DNA from: Devosia rhodophyticola
Lineage (GTDB): Bacteria; Pseudomonadota; Alphaproteobacteria; Rhizobiales; Devosiaceae
Reading direction: 5' to 3'
Length of the DNA stretch: 64,000 bases
Assembly: GCF_028816475.1 (NCBI RefSeq)
Contig: NZ_CP118247.1
Span: 1,736,001-1,800,000, forward strand
Shown: in pieces, positions 19,043 to 27,535 of the stretch
Numbering within the stretch: position 1 is the first letter of the stretch
Layout of the letters: every line of letters starts with the position of its first letter
Program-made: the position numbers and the translations under genes
Notes under the pieces: model-generated
What the model was told of the DNA's origin: nothing
What the model saw: only the letters and a program-made list of their open reading frames with translations
The model's database searches: none

Positions 19043-19657
19043 CTAGCCCGCTGCCAACCGCTCAAAGGCACTGGGTCGGGCAATGCCCCCGTCCAATTTT
19101 TCGGCAATGGTTTTGGCGCATTGCGCGGGGTCCATCTGATCGGCATGAACGCAAAGATCATAAATGCCGGGCCGGTGCACCGCCGTTTGCCAACGTTTTA
19201 CCGGGGCCGGTGCCGTTTCGCCGCCGAGATACAATCCGCCGTTCGGTTCGGCATTGCGCCGCGCCATGATGGTTTCGAGCCCGCAATAGACGCCGACAAA
19301 CAACACCGGCAACCCACTCAACTGGCGAGCACAGGCAGGCAGGATGCCAAGGGGCCGGGAATAGCCGTCGTGATGGCCGACATCGACCACGACATTAAGG
19401 CCGAGCCGTGCGTGGGCATTGATCGCGCCATAAAGCGCGGCAAAAAGGCTGGGCAGGAGCGGTTCGAGATCGGGTCTTTCGCCGCCGGGCCGCAAGCCGA
19501 TACCCGGCAGGAGCGAACTTGGCAACATGGCGTTGCAGGCGTCGACACCAAGATTTATCCAGACCCCGTCGAACTGGTTCTGGATGGCCCGGGCAATCGA
19601 TGTCTTTCCGGCGCGCGGGGCACCGTTAAGAATGACGATTTGACCGGGCGCCTGCAT
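19043..19657 (-). CDS. Chloramphenicol phosphotransferase-like (CPT family) P-loop kinase
   Basis: 204 residues. The Walker A motif LNGAPRAGKTS lies at residues about 10-20, followed by the family patterns VWINLGVDACNAMLP and VVVDVGHHDG and the late YCGLETIMARRN. This matches the CPT-like family, whose Streptomyces member phosphorylates chloramphenicol; most members have unknown natural substrates. It lies six bases downstream of the soluble pyrophosphatase gene on the same strand, so the two probably form an operon. Antibiotic modification cannot be claimed from this. Confidence 0.8.
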   Translation of the reverse strand: MQAPGQIVILNGAPRAGKTSIARAIQNQFDGVWINLGVDACNAMLPSSLLPGIGLRPGGERPDLEPLLPSLFAALYGAINAHARLGLNVVVDVGHHDGYSRPLGILPACARQLSGLPVLFVGVYCGLETIMARRNAEPNGGLYLGGETAPAPVKRWQTAVHRPGIYDLCVHADQMDPAQCAKTIAEKLDGGIARPSAFERLAAG

Positions 19658-19663
19658 TTTCGT

Positions 19664-20197
19664 CTATCTGGCTTTGGCGTGCATATCCACCGAATCAAGG
19701 ATAACCCGGCGCGCATCGGCCAGATTGCCGATGCGATCGATCTTGGCCCATTTTCCGGGCTCGAGATCCTTGTAGTGGGTGAAGAAATGCTTGACCCGCT
19801 CGACCTGAATTGCCTGAAGGTCGCCGACATCGAGAATGCTGTCATACATGCGGGTCAGTTTGGAGACAGGTACCGCGAGGATTTTTTCGTCCTGTCCGCC
19901 ATCGTCTTCCATGAACAGAACACCAACCGGGCGGCAGCGAACCACGGCACCGGGCACCAGCGAGCGCGAGTTCATGACAATGATATCGAGCGGGTCGCCG
20001 TCGCCACAAAGCGTGTGGGGGATGAAGCCATAATTGCCGGGATAGCGCATCGGGGTATACAGAAAACGATCCACAAACAGGGCGCCACTGGCCTTGTCTA
20101 TTTCGTACTTGATTGGCTCGCCGCCCATCGGCACTTCGATGATTACATTGAGGTCGTCGGGCGGGTTCTTGCCGGTTGGGATTGCATCGATGTTCAT
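19664..20197 (-). CDS. ppa: Soluble inorganic pyrophosphatase
   Basis: 177 residues, the usual length of family I enzymes. Active-site stretches are EVPMGGEPIKYEIDK (catalytic Glu/Lys), YPGNYGFIPHT and the metal-binding DGDPLDIIV; the late KHFFTHYKDLE is also conserved. It hydrolyses pyrophosphate to phosphate in the cytosol, pulling biosynthetic reactions forward. A CPT-like gene follows after six bases. Together with the membrane pyrophosphatase nearby, the cell can dispose of pyrophosphate with or without energy recovery. Confidence 0.96.
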   Translation of the reverse strand: MNIDAIPTGKNPPDDLNVIIEVPMGGEPIKYEIDKASGALFVDRFLYTPMRYPGNYGFIPHTLCGDGDPLDIIVMNSRSLVPGAVVRCRPVGVLFMEDDGGQDEKILAVPVSKLTRMYDSILDVGDLQAIQVERVKHFFTHYKDLEPGKWAKIDRIGNLADARRVILDSVDMHAKAR

Positions 20198-20318
20198 GAT
20201 CGTTCAGTTCTCATTCAGGTCGGTGGCAACACAGTGCTCGCGTTCTGCCCAGCCAACGCGCCAATTGCAACCCATAACCTTGTCGGTGCAGCCATGCACA
20301 TAAGGAGATTTGCCCCTC

Positions 20319-20879
20319 ATGCCTAAAAAAATCGCCTTGGCCAATATTGTTCTGGCCGCTTTCGTGCTGCTTGGTGCACCCGCCCGCGCGGCTGTCATCG
20401 ACAGCGGCTACACTGACATCAACCTTGATGATTGTACCATCATGAACGCCGACGATTTTGGTGCCAGTTGGGCCTGTCCCGGCTATCGCGGCTATCCCGT
20501 CTACGTCGCAGAAGGCGATTTGCGCTTTATGGTCAGCTACGGCTTCAAAGCGCCGGACGAATTTGCTGCCACCCAGACGCCGCCCCCATTCAATCATCCA
20601 GGCACCAAGCTGGAATGGCGATTGTCCAATGCCAGCGGTGATTTCAGGCCAATTGCCACGATATTGCGCTTTTTCGTTGATGATCAGGAGAGCGAGAAGG
20701 ACAAGCAGGTTCTGGTGATTACCCAGCTAGTGCCGGGCAATAGCTGTCACATTGGCTATGTCGATGCCTCGTCGATCAGCAATGCCAATATCGCAGCACG
20801 CGCTATCGCCGATACCGCGGGGAATTTTGATTGTCGCCAGGACCAGCCCGAATTCAGCAGTCCATTTACGGCCTGGTAG
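20319..20879 (+). CDS. Exported protein of unknown function
   Basis: 186 residues from the ATG at 20319, placed 11 bases after TAAGGAG; a TTG nine bases earlier is less well spaced. The N-terminus (KKIALANIVLAAFVLLGAPARA) is a clear signal peptide with cleavage near Ala-26. The mature part begins YTDINLDDCTIMNADDFGASW and has four cysteines, plausible for two periplasmic disulfides. I do not recognise the family. Divergent from ppa and convergent with the TerB-like gene. Confidence 0.75.
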   Translation: MPKKIALANIVLAAFVLLGAPARAAVIDSGYTDINLDDCTIMNADDFGASWACPGYRGYPVYVAEGDLRFMVSYGFKAPDEFAATQTPPPFNHPGTKLEWRLSNASGDFRPIATILRFFVDDQESEKDKQVLVITQLVPGNSCHIGYVDASSISNANIAARAIADTAGNFDCRQDQPEFSSPFTAW

Positions 20880-20883
20880 CCGC

Positions 20884-21324
20884 TCAGTCGGCGCGTTGTT
20901 TGCCGATCTGATTACGCAGGATAGTGCGGTCGCGAGAGGAGACGCCAATCAGCTCGGCGATGCGCCAAACCATGTTGTCCTCAAGCTCGTGGTTTTTCTT
21001 GTCAGCAAAAACCACCAGCCACATCATCCGGATAATCTCGATGCGTTCATCGCTGTCGAGTCCGGAAAGGGCGGAGGTGAAATTGTAGAGATCGACGGCA
21101 TCGGCGTCGCGCGCCATCGCCTGGCGGATCAGGGTGTCAACCGAAGGTTCATCGAGCCCATACTGGTCCTGCAACACCTCTTTTACGGCCGACCGCTCCT
21201 GGTCTGTTGCTTGACCATCAACGGCGGCCAAATGAACGAGCAAGGCCGCAACGGCCAATTTTGGATCATGCCCGACCGCCGCCGCTTCGGGCTTGGCAAA
21301 AATGCGGGTCAAAGCTTCGAACAT
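20884..21324 (-). CDS. TerB-like (tellurite-resistance-B domain) protein
   Basis: 146 residues, all helical. KLAVAALLVHLAAVDGQATDQER and RIEIIRMMWLVVFADKKNHELED are the two halves of the TerB fold, each with the acidic metal-site pattern (VDGQ..D.E and ADKK...E). The family is widespread and mostly uncharacterised; a link to tellurite resistance is by name only, and no terA/C/D genes are nearby. Convergent with the exported-protein gene, four bases apart. Confidence 0.85.
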   Translation of the reverse strand: MFEALTRIFAKPEAAAVGHDPKLAVAALLVHLAAVDGQATDQERSAVKEVLQDQYGLDEPSVDTLIRQAMARDADAVDLYNFTSALSGLDSDERIEIIRMMWLVVFADKKNHELEDNMVWRIAELIGVSSRDRTILRNQIGKQRAD

Positions 21325-21453
21325 GGCGCAATCTCCGGACAGTACGCCGCGATGGCGCTTGTCGGTCTATCTAGTCTTCCGAGCCCGGCGTCTCAACCTG
21401 TGCCGCGGCCAAACACTCACTCTTGATCGGCGTTGAGCTTTGCCCGCCACACC

Positions 21454-21744
21454 TCAAATCAGTATTTCATCAATAATTTTTGCCAGAGCCGTGTCTTTTT
21501 GGGTAAGTCCGCCAGCGTCGTGACTGGTCAGTATTATGGTCACTTTGTTGAAGCTGTTGGTCCAGTCGGGGTGATGGTTGGCCGATTCAGCCGCCAGCGC
21601 CACGCGACACATGAAGCCGAATGCTTCGGAAAAATCCTTGAACTTGAAGACATGACTGATGCTGTCGCCGACATCGTCGTAGACCCAACCATTAAGCGTC
21701 GCCAATGCTTTATCGCGCTGCTTGTCGGTCAATATTTCGGCCAT
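21454..21744 (-). CDS. 4a-hydroxytetrahydrobiopterin dehydratase (PCD/DCoH family)
   Basis: 96 residues, full family length. The active-site histidine pair is seen in ESANHHPDW, preceded by the [13 protein letters not shown] helix. The enzyme dehydrates 4a-hydroxytetrahydropterin, normally to recycle the cofactor of phenylalanine hydroxylase; many bacteria keep it for other pterins. No hydroxylase gene is visible in the window. On the minus strand with a 129 bp gap to the TerB-like gene. Confidence 0.92.
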   Translation of the reverse strand: MAEILTDKQRDKALATLNGWVYDDVGDSISHVFKFKDFSEAFGFMCRVALAAESANHHPDWTNSFNKVTIILTSHDAGGLTQKDTALAKIIDEILI

Positions 21745-21974
21745 CTTAGTCTCCCAAACTCAGGATGATATGGATAGTCTCACAAAGTGACTGTTCCAAG
21801 GCCAACAACGCGTCGCGAACGAGAGTCACAGCAATTTTCAAATCAACTTCAACCCTTAAGCAAGTGTTCACCTTAGGGGCGGGTTTTTCAATGAAACCGA
21901 ACGCCATAGTTGGATAGACACAAGTTTTTAACTTGCCGGGCGTCAGTTGAAGCCATTGAAAGGAGCTTGGCTAA

Positions 21975-24284
21975 GTGCTGACTTCTGCACGCAAATCATT
22001 GCCGACACTGGATTATGTGTCGATTGTGCGCTCGGTCTATGGTGATCGGCGGGCGTTGCTGTTTGGCGCATTTGCCAGCGCGGCGGCGGCCGGGCTTTCT
22101 GCCTATCGCAGCCAGTCCTTTGCCCTGTTCCTGATCGCTGTTGCCTTTGTCGCGGTAGGTTTCATCCGGTACCACAACATGCGCGCCTTCTGGCGAGCAG
22201 CAATTGACAGCGAAGATGTTGAAGCTGCCGAATACTGGGAAATTCGCGCCACCATTGGTGGGGGCATGGTTGCCTTGGTCTACGGACTTTGGTGTCTGGT
22301 GTCGATGCTGCTGGTCAGCGATCCATATGCAGAGTTAGTCAGTATCAGTCTTTCAATGGCTGCGATGGTGGGGGTGTGCGCGCGCAATTTCGGCCTGGAT
22401 CGGCTGGTGGCCATCCAGACAGTTTTGTTGAGTGTACCGTTGGCGATGGGCCTCTTCTTCCGGGGTGATTTCTATCATCCGGTACTCGCCGGCCTGTTGG
22501 TTATCATGCTGATCAGCTTTCGAAAGCTGGCGACCGATATCCGCACCATTCTGCTTAGCGCAGTGCATGGGCGTGTCGAGGCCTCTCGGTTGGCGGGCGA
22601 GCTGGATATGGCCATGCGCACGCTTCAGCACGGTTTGTGCATGCTGGATGAGCAGGGGCGCGTACGTGTTGCCAATGACCGGGCGGTTCGACTTCTTGGG
22701 CTTCTGGGTATCGATAATATGATCGGTGCCAACTTCACCGATGTCGCCCAGAAACTGAGTGAAAGCGACATTGTTTCCGAAGCGGTGGTTCGGCGGCTTA
22801 TGAGTCTGGTGGCCAAGCGCGGCACGGGCAAGATTTTACTATGTTTGCCCGGCGACCGCTATTGCGAGGTGACCATCAGTTCGCGCCGCACCAATACGGT
22901 TCTGTTGTTTGAAGACATCAGCGAGCGTGTCGCGGCCGAAGAGCGCATCAATTACCTGGCGCGCCACGATGGTCTGACCGGATTGCCCAATCGGACCCAC
23001 TTCACCACCGTTGTGGCAGAGGATCTGCAGGATCGACGTGAGGCTGCCAGCCTCGGGGCGCCGGATCGTATCGTGGCGCTGACCATTGTGGATATTGACG
23101 ATTTCAAACACGTCAATGATGCGCTGGGTCACGTGGTGGGCGATCAGCTCCTCAAGGAAGCGGGGCGCCGTTTGCGTGAGGCGGTGGGCTCGCAGTGCAC
23201 TTTGGCGCGCTTGGGTGGCGACGAATTCATCATCTACCGCAATCAGATGATCGACCCAACAGAGGCTGAACAGGATGCTGAAGCCATTCTGCGGGCGTTT
23301 GCCCAGCCATTCGCGCTGGTTGAGACAGCGATATCGGTTAATGTCAGCGTGGGCGTGGTCGTCAATCCACCAATCAGCGACGATCTGGACGGGCTGATGG
23401 CCAAAGCCGATCTGGCGCTTTATGCAGCTAAGGGCGATGGCAAGGCCAGGAGCCAGATCTTCCACGCGCAGATGGATGTTGATTATCACTATCGCCAGCG
23501 ACTCAAAGCAGACCTGCAAGAAGCAATTACCAATGGCGCTCTGACATTGGCGTTTCAGCCGCTGTTGGATTTGGCAACCAACAAAGTGGTGTGTTGCGAA
23601 GCATTGGCCCGCTGGGATCACCCTTCGCTCGGCTCGATTAGTCCAACGGTATTTATCCCGCTGGCCGAAGAGACGGGCCTGATTACCGACATTACCAATT
23701 GGGTTTTGTCGGCGGCGGCGCGTCAATGCCAGAACTGGCCCGCGGACATCAGTGTTGCGGTAAACATATCGGCGCGCGATTTCCGCGGCGGTGACGTTGG
23801 CCAAATGGTGACGAATGCGCTGGAAACGTCGGGACTTGCCGCGCATCGGCTTGAAATCGAGGTCACTGAAAGCGCCTTGATTGAAGAGCGCGATCTGGCC
23901 CAGGCGGTGCTTGATATGCTGGTCGAGCGCGGAATCGGTATCGCACTTGATGATTTCGGCACCGGCTATTCGTCCCTCAGCTATCTTCAGGCGCTGCCGT
24001 TCTCCAAACTCAAGATCGACCGCAGTTTCGTGGCTGATATTGCGACCAACCCACGCTCGCGGCGGTTGCTTGCCAATGTGGCCCGGTTGGGACGAGATCT
24101 CGATTTGACGGTAGTTGCCGAGGGGATTGAGACGGCGGAGCAATTGAAGGTACTGCAAGACTACACCAGTGTCGATCTTGTGCAGGGGTTCCTGTTTGGT
24201 CGTCCGCTGGCGGCCAGTGGCATCGGGGCCCTGATCGATCAATTGAACGATCAGACGTTCGATAATTTTCGCAAACACGGTTAA
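21975..24284 (+). CDS. Membrane-bound PAS-GGDEF-EAL c-di-GMP signalling protein
   Basis: 769 residues from a GTG start preceded by AAAGGAGC. Four or five membrane segments fill residues about 25-200, then a PAS-like module (about 205-320), a GGDEF domain (about 330-495; RLGGDEFIIYR, no RxxD inhibitory site) and an EAL domain (about 510-765; CEALARWDH, VTESALIEE, LDDFGTGYSSLSYL). Both catalytic cores appear intact, so it could be bifunctional or switch by the membrane input. A FeeM-like acyltransferase gene follows on the same strand after roughly 90 bp. Confidence 0.93.
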   Translation: MLTSARKSLPTLDYVSIVRSVYGDRRALLFGAFASAAAAGLSAYRSQSFALFLIAVAFVAVGFIRYHNMRAFWRAAIDSEDVEAAEYWEIRATIGGGMVALVYGLWCLVSMLLVSDPYAELVSISLSMAAMVGVCARNFGLDRLVAIQTVLLSVPLAMGLFFRGDFYHPVLAGLLVIMLISFRKLATDIRTILLSAVHGRVEASRLAGELDMAMRTLQHGLCMLDEQGRVRVANDRAVRLLGLLGIDNMIGANFTDVAQKLSESDIVSEAVVRRLMSLVAKRGTGKILLCLPGDRYCEVTISSRRTNTVLLFEDISERVAAEERINYLARHDGLTGLPNRTHFTTVVAEDLQDRREAASLGAPDRIVALTIVDIDDFKHVNDALGHVVGDQLLKEAGRRLREAVGSQCTLARLGGDEFIIYRNQMIDPTEAEQDAEAILRAFAQPFALVETAISVNVSVGVVVNPPISDDLDGLMAKADLALYAAKGDGKARSQIFHAQMDVDYHYRQRLKADLQEAITNGALTLAFQPLLDLATNKVVCCEALARWDHPSLGSISPTVFIPLAEETGLITDITNWVLSAAARQCQNWPADISVAVNISARDFRGGDVGQMVTNALETSGLAAHRLEIEVTESALIEERDLAQAVLDMLVERGIGIALDDFGTGYSSLSYLQALPFSKLKIDRSFVADIATNPRSRRLLANVARLGRDLDLTVVAEGIETAEQLKVLQDYTSVDLVQGFLFGRPLAASGIGALIDQLNDQTFDNFRKHG

Positions 24285-24372
24285 CGCGCGTTAACCTATT
24301 CTAATTTATGGCTATTGCTCGCGTTCGAGCAAGGTTTTGGTCCGTCACGCCGTTGCGGTGGCAAAAACCCGC

Positions 24373-25191
24373 ATGTTCATTTCCGACGTTCTGGCGTCTA
24401 TATCCCTGCCATATGGCGGCGGGGGCTTGGCTATGCGGACAGCGACCCAATCACCAGCAGACGGGGTTTCCCGGTTTGCTGGGACTTTGATCGATTTGCT
24501 CGATAGGGTGGAATATCGGCGCGTCAGCGTCGATGATGAATTCGATCCGGTCTATCACTTGCGATACCAGGCGTATCGACGCGAAGAGTTTGTGCCGACC
24601 AATCCACAATTGATCACCCGCGATGAATTTGACGAGGCCGATAACTGTTACTGTTTCGGGGTCTATATCGATGAATCGCTGGTCAGTTCGGTCAGATTTC
24701 ATCATGTGACGCCGACTGATCCGACGTCGCCGGGACGCTCGGTCTGGCCCGATGTTCTTGATCCGGTGCTGGCCGATGGCCACAGCTATATTGATCCAAG
24801 CCGCTTTACGACGGATCACGACGCTTCACTGGCATTTCCGGCGCTGCCCTATCTGACGCTGCGCATTGTGGCGATGGCGTGTGAGCATTTTGACGCTCGC
24901 TATTGCATTTCGGCCGTGCGGCCCGAGCATGCCCCTTTCTACAAACGAATATTTGGATCGCATCAACTGGGGGATGAGCGTAACTTTGCCGAGCTACAGT
25001 TTTCAATGCGCTTATATGCGGCCGAAGTGCCGATCATCCGAAATCGGGTCGCTGATCGCTACCCGTTCTTTATGTCTACGGCAGGCGAACGCGAACGTCT
25101 GTTTTCTGATTGGGCAGCCAAAATCGATCCGATTGCTCCAACGGCGCGACTGGCTCATCGGTTGCGCCTGCTCGATCCGGAAAACAACTAG
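24373..25191 (+). CDS. FeeM-like N-acyl amino acid synthase / acyltransferase of the GNAT superfamily
   Basis: About 272 residues. The middle (DDEFDPVYHLRYQAYRREEF, then DNCYCFGVYIDESLVSSVRFH) follows the layout of N-acyl amino acid synthases and acyl-homoserine-lactone synthase-like proteins, which move acyl groups from acyl carrier protein. SYIDPSRF and the late YCISAVRPEHAPFYKRIFG fit the same family. Starts possible at 24373, 24433 or TTG 24337; none has a strong ribosome-binding site. The product is unknown. It follows a membrane GGDEF-EAL gene, suggesting but not proving a signalling link. Confidence 0.72.
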   Translation: MFISDVLASISLPYGGGGLAMRTATQSPADGVSRFAGTLIDLLDRVEYRRVSVDDEFDPVYHLRYQAYRREEFVPTNPQLITRDEFDEADNCYCFGVYIDESLVSSVRFHHVTPTDPTSPGRSVWPDVLDPVLADGHSYIDPSRFTTDHDASLAFPALPYLTLRIVAMACEHFDARYCISAVRPEHAPFYKRIFGSHQLGDERNFAELQFSMRLYAAEVPIIRNRVADRYPFFMSTAGERERLFSDWAAKIDPIAPTARLAHRLRLLDPENN

Positions 25192-25284
25192 GCAAGTGCG
25201 GCAAAAGCCTTTGACAAAGCATGCCGATCTTGGCTCAAATGAACAAAGGCAGGCACCCCCAAGTCTGTGGATGGAGGAAATCGA

Positions 25285-25440
25285 ATGAGCCAAACTGAAT
25301 ATCCTGCGTGGGTCGAGAAAAATCCCGATGCCAGTGTTGTCAACACGCTGGCCAATCTGGCAGGGGCGATGATTGCACTTTGGAGTATTGCGCTTCTGGT
25401 GTTCATTTATGCAGCGTTTCATCAGCTTCCCGCATATTAG
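25285..25440 (+). CDS. Small single-span membrane protein (51 residues)
   Basis: ATG at 25285 is preceded by a strong GGAGGAAA. The protein begins MSQTEYPAWVEKNPDAS and has one hydrophobic segment of about 22 residues (LAGAMIALWSIALLVFIYAA), then a short polar tail. The strong ribosome-binding site and the clean amphipathic-plus-TM design make it a likely real gene. I do not recognise a family. It sits between the FeeM-like and the di-haem oxidoreductase genes. Confidence 0.65.
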   Translation: MSQTEYPAWVEKNPDASVVNTLANLAGAMIALWSIALLVFIYAAFHQLPAY

Positions 25441-25494
25441 GGACTGATAAGGCGCACACTTGCGCCACAGGCGGCGGCAGGCCTATGCTGCCCC

Positions 25495-26850
25495 ATGATT
25501 AAGTCTGGCCCAGGATTTGATCGTGCCGGTCGGCTGGCGATTTGGCTGGTGGTCATTTTGCTGGGTGGTCCGGTTCTGGCGCAAGCCACCACCAATAGTC
25601 GACTCAGTTTCAGCCATCTTATTGCGGGCCTTGATTCAACTTTCGTTGCCAAGTTCAACTATGGTCGGGGGATATTTGAGCATCAATGGTCCCGGTCAAC
25701 GCATCCCGATGGGACCGCGACTGGCCTTGGGCCTTTTTACAATGGTGTGGGGTGCGCGCAGTGCCATGTGCGCGACGGGCGGGGTCAGCCTCCCGGACCT
25801 GACGCACCAGCGATATCGGGCTTTGTCATGCAACTTGGCGTCCCTGTGGCCGCCAATGGGCCGCAGACGCCCGACCCGCGGTATGGGTTGCAGCTTCAGG
25901 AACAGGCAACCGCCGGCGTCCTCCCCGAGGGCCGCATTACGATCACCTACGATGATGTTCCTATGCAACTGGGCGATACCACCGTGCAATTGCGCAGCCC
26001 CAACTATGAGATAGTCGACTTGGGCTATGGGCCGTTGGCACCGGATGTTCGGCTGGGTCCGCGGATTGCGCCGCCAATATTTGGATTGGGTTTCGTCGCG
26101 GCGATCGATGCAGATGACATTATTGCCAATGCCGACGAATTTGACGCCGATGGCGACGGCATCAGCGGTCGTGCCAATTTCGTGACCGACAAGGCGTCGG
26201 GAGCGTTGGTGCTGGGGCGGTTCGGTTGGAAAGCCAGCGCACCGAGTATTCGTGCGCAAGCCGAGCGGGCGGCTGCTCTGGATATGGGGCTTAGTTCTCC
26301 AGCCCATGGCGATCCTGATGGAGACTGCATGCCGGGGCAGGGCATCTGTGAGGCAGAGGGTTCGGAGCGGCCTGAGCTTGATGAGCAGTCGGTGCGCCTG
26401 ATCGAATTTTACGTTTCGCATTTGGCCATCCCTGCCAGTCGGGATTTGCAGAGTATTGGCGCCGTTGCGGGCCGCGAAGTTTTTGAGGCCATCGGCTGCG
26501 CTGCCTGCCATGTTCCAGAATTTGTGACGACGGGCGAGGATGAAGTGTTCAAGGGCAAGCAGATCCGGCCCTATTCCGACTTTCTTTTGCATGACATGGG
26601 GCCAGACCTTGCTGACGGCATTACCGTGGGACGGGCGAGTGAGGCGGAATGGCGCACCGCTCCGCTTTGGGCGATCGGACTCAGTGCGGCTGTCAGTGGC
26701 CGAGAAACCTATTTGCACGATGGGCGGGCCCGCACATTGAGCGAAGCCATTCTATGGCATGGTGGGGAAGCCGCCGGCGCTCGGGCGCGGTTTCAGGGGT
26801 TGAGTGAAGGTGCGCGCCAGGTGTTGCTTGAATTTATTGCCGCGATTTGA
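25495..26850 (+). CDS. Di-haem oxidoreductase (DUF1111) family periplasmic cytochrome c
   Basis: 451 residues with a signal peptide (hydrophobic core about 13-29, cleavage after VLAQA). Two CxxCH haem c motifs, CAQCH near residue 88 and CAACH near 339, define the DUF1111 'thiol oxidoreductase/di-haem' family, related to MauG and cytochrome c peroxidases. A calcium-loop-like DADGDGISGRANF lies in between near residue 219. Late on, RDLQSIGAVAGREVFEAIG leads into the second haem site. The substrate is unknown. It needs the Ccm machinery encoded 5 kb downstream for haem attachment. Confidence 0.88.
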   Translation: MIKSGPGFDRAGRLAIWLVVILLGGPVLAQATTNSRLSFSHLIAGLDSTFVAKFNYGRGIFEHQWSRSTHPDGTATGLGPFYNGVGCAQCHVRDGRGQPPGPDAPAISGFVMQLGVPVAANGPQTPDPRYGLQLQEQATAGVLPEGRITITYDDVPMQLGDTTVQLRSPNYEIVDLGYGPLAPDVRLGPRIAPPIFGLGFVAAIDADDIIANADEFDADGDGISGRANFVTDKASGALVLGRFGWKASAPSIRAQAERAAALDMGLSSPAHGDPDGDCMPGQGICEAEGSERPELDEQSVRLIEFYVSHLAIPASRDLQSIGAVAGREVFEAIGCAACHVPEFVTTGEDEVFKGKQIRPYSDFLLHDMGPDLADGITVGRASEAEWRTAPLWAIGLSAAVSGRETYLHDGRARTLSEAILWHGGEAAGARARFQGLSEGARQVLLEFIAAI

Positions 26851-26863
26851 TGCCTGCCGCTTT

Positions 26864-27256
26864 CTAGCGGATCAGCACCAGTTGCGGGTCCAGCACCCGT
26901 AGAACCTGCCCCAGATCGTGACCCCGCTTTAAGATGCGGCCCTGCTGGTTGGTCACTGAGAATTGTCCCTGACGGTTACGCAATTTCGGGGTTTTCTCGA
27001 TCAGGAATAATGGCCGTTCGGAAACGCGGGCGTAAATGGAAAATACGGCACGTTCACGCAGGAAATCCATTGCGTAGTCGCGCCAGTCGCCAGCGCTGAC
27101 CTTGCGGCCATAAACGGCAAGAATGAGGGTAAGCTCGCGTCGGTCAAACGCCACCATCGGCGCAGGTTTTGCCGTGCTGGTGGGCGCGGACCGGTCATTG
27201 GCGTGGACCAGGGCGATAACGCCGGATTTGTCGCTGTTGTTATGGCCCTCGGCCAC
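26864..27256 (-). CDS. DUF2794 domain protein
   Basis: 130 residues. The conserved part begins at VAFDRRELTLILAVYGRKVS and runs through DWRDYAMDFLRERAVFSIYAR, PLFLIEKTPKLRNRQGQFSV, and GRILKRGHDLGQVLRVLD. This is DUF2794, confined mainly to alphaproteobacteria, with no known function. The first 35 residues are low-complexity and poorly conserved. Monocistronic as far as visible. Confidence 0.88.
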   Translation of the reverse strand: MAEGHNNSDKSGVIALVHANDRSAPTSTAKPAPMVAFDRRELTLILAVYGRKVSAGDWRDYAMDFLRERAVFSIYARVSERPLFLIEKTPKLRNRQGQFSVTNQQGRILKRGHDLGQVLRVLDPQLVLIR

Positions 27257-27310
27257 GCGCGCTCTCCCATGACAGAGCCGTCATGATTGCGGCATTCGCT
27301 GATTTTGGCA

Positions 27311-27519
27311 ATGGGTGAATAAAATGAGGATACTAAATTACCTCATTTTGGTCACAGTTTGAACCCGCTTGTGCCGAATTGCACTGTCACAAATTAACCA
27401 TTGCCTCCAGTGATCGGCAAGCGGGCCGAATGAGCCCCCAAACCTGAAGCCTGTTTGCCGATCGCCTTATTTACCAAGTCTAGTTAATCCCGTTCCGCCC
27501 CCAGGAGCGGGATTTTTTT
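27311..27519 (+). ncRNA. Candidate structured small RNA ending in a Rho-independent terminator
   Basis: Between two minus-strand genes lie, on the plus strand, three hairpins in a row: AAAATGAGG/CCTCATTTT (27321-27329, 27341-27349), GATCGGCAA/TTGCCGATC (27412-27420, 27455-27463, 9 bp, perfect), and a terminator with seven T. No plus-strand protein gene precedes the terminator, so a transcript ending there would be non-coding. The 5' end is not defined by a clear promoter. I could not match it to a known RNA family. Confidence 0.45.
27487..27519 (+). terminator. Rho-independent terminator on plus strand with no upstream protein gene
   Basis: Stem ATCCCG (27487-27492) with CGGGAT (27508-27513), extended by TTCC/GGAG with one G-U pair, followed by TTTTTTT. 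On the minus strand the sequence after the stem is not T-rich, so the orientation is plus. Confidence 0.75.
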
Positions 27520-27535
27520 GCTTTGATGGCATTGG

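Noticed and set aside
19034..20326. 430-codon open frame on the plus strand
   Set aside because: It is antisense to the CPT-like and ppa genes, both of which have clear family motifs; it has none.
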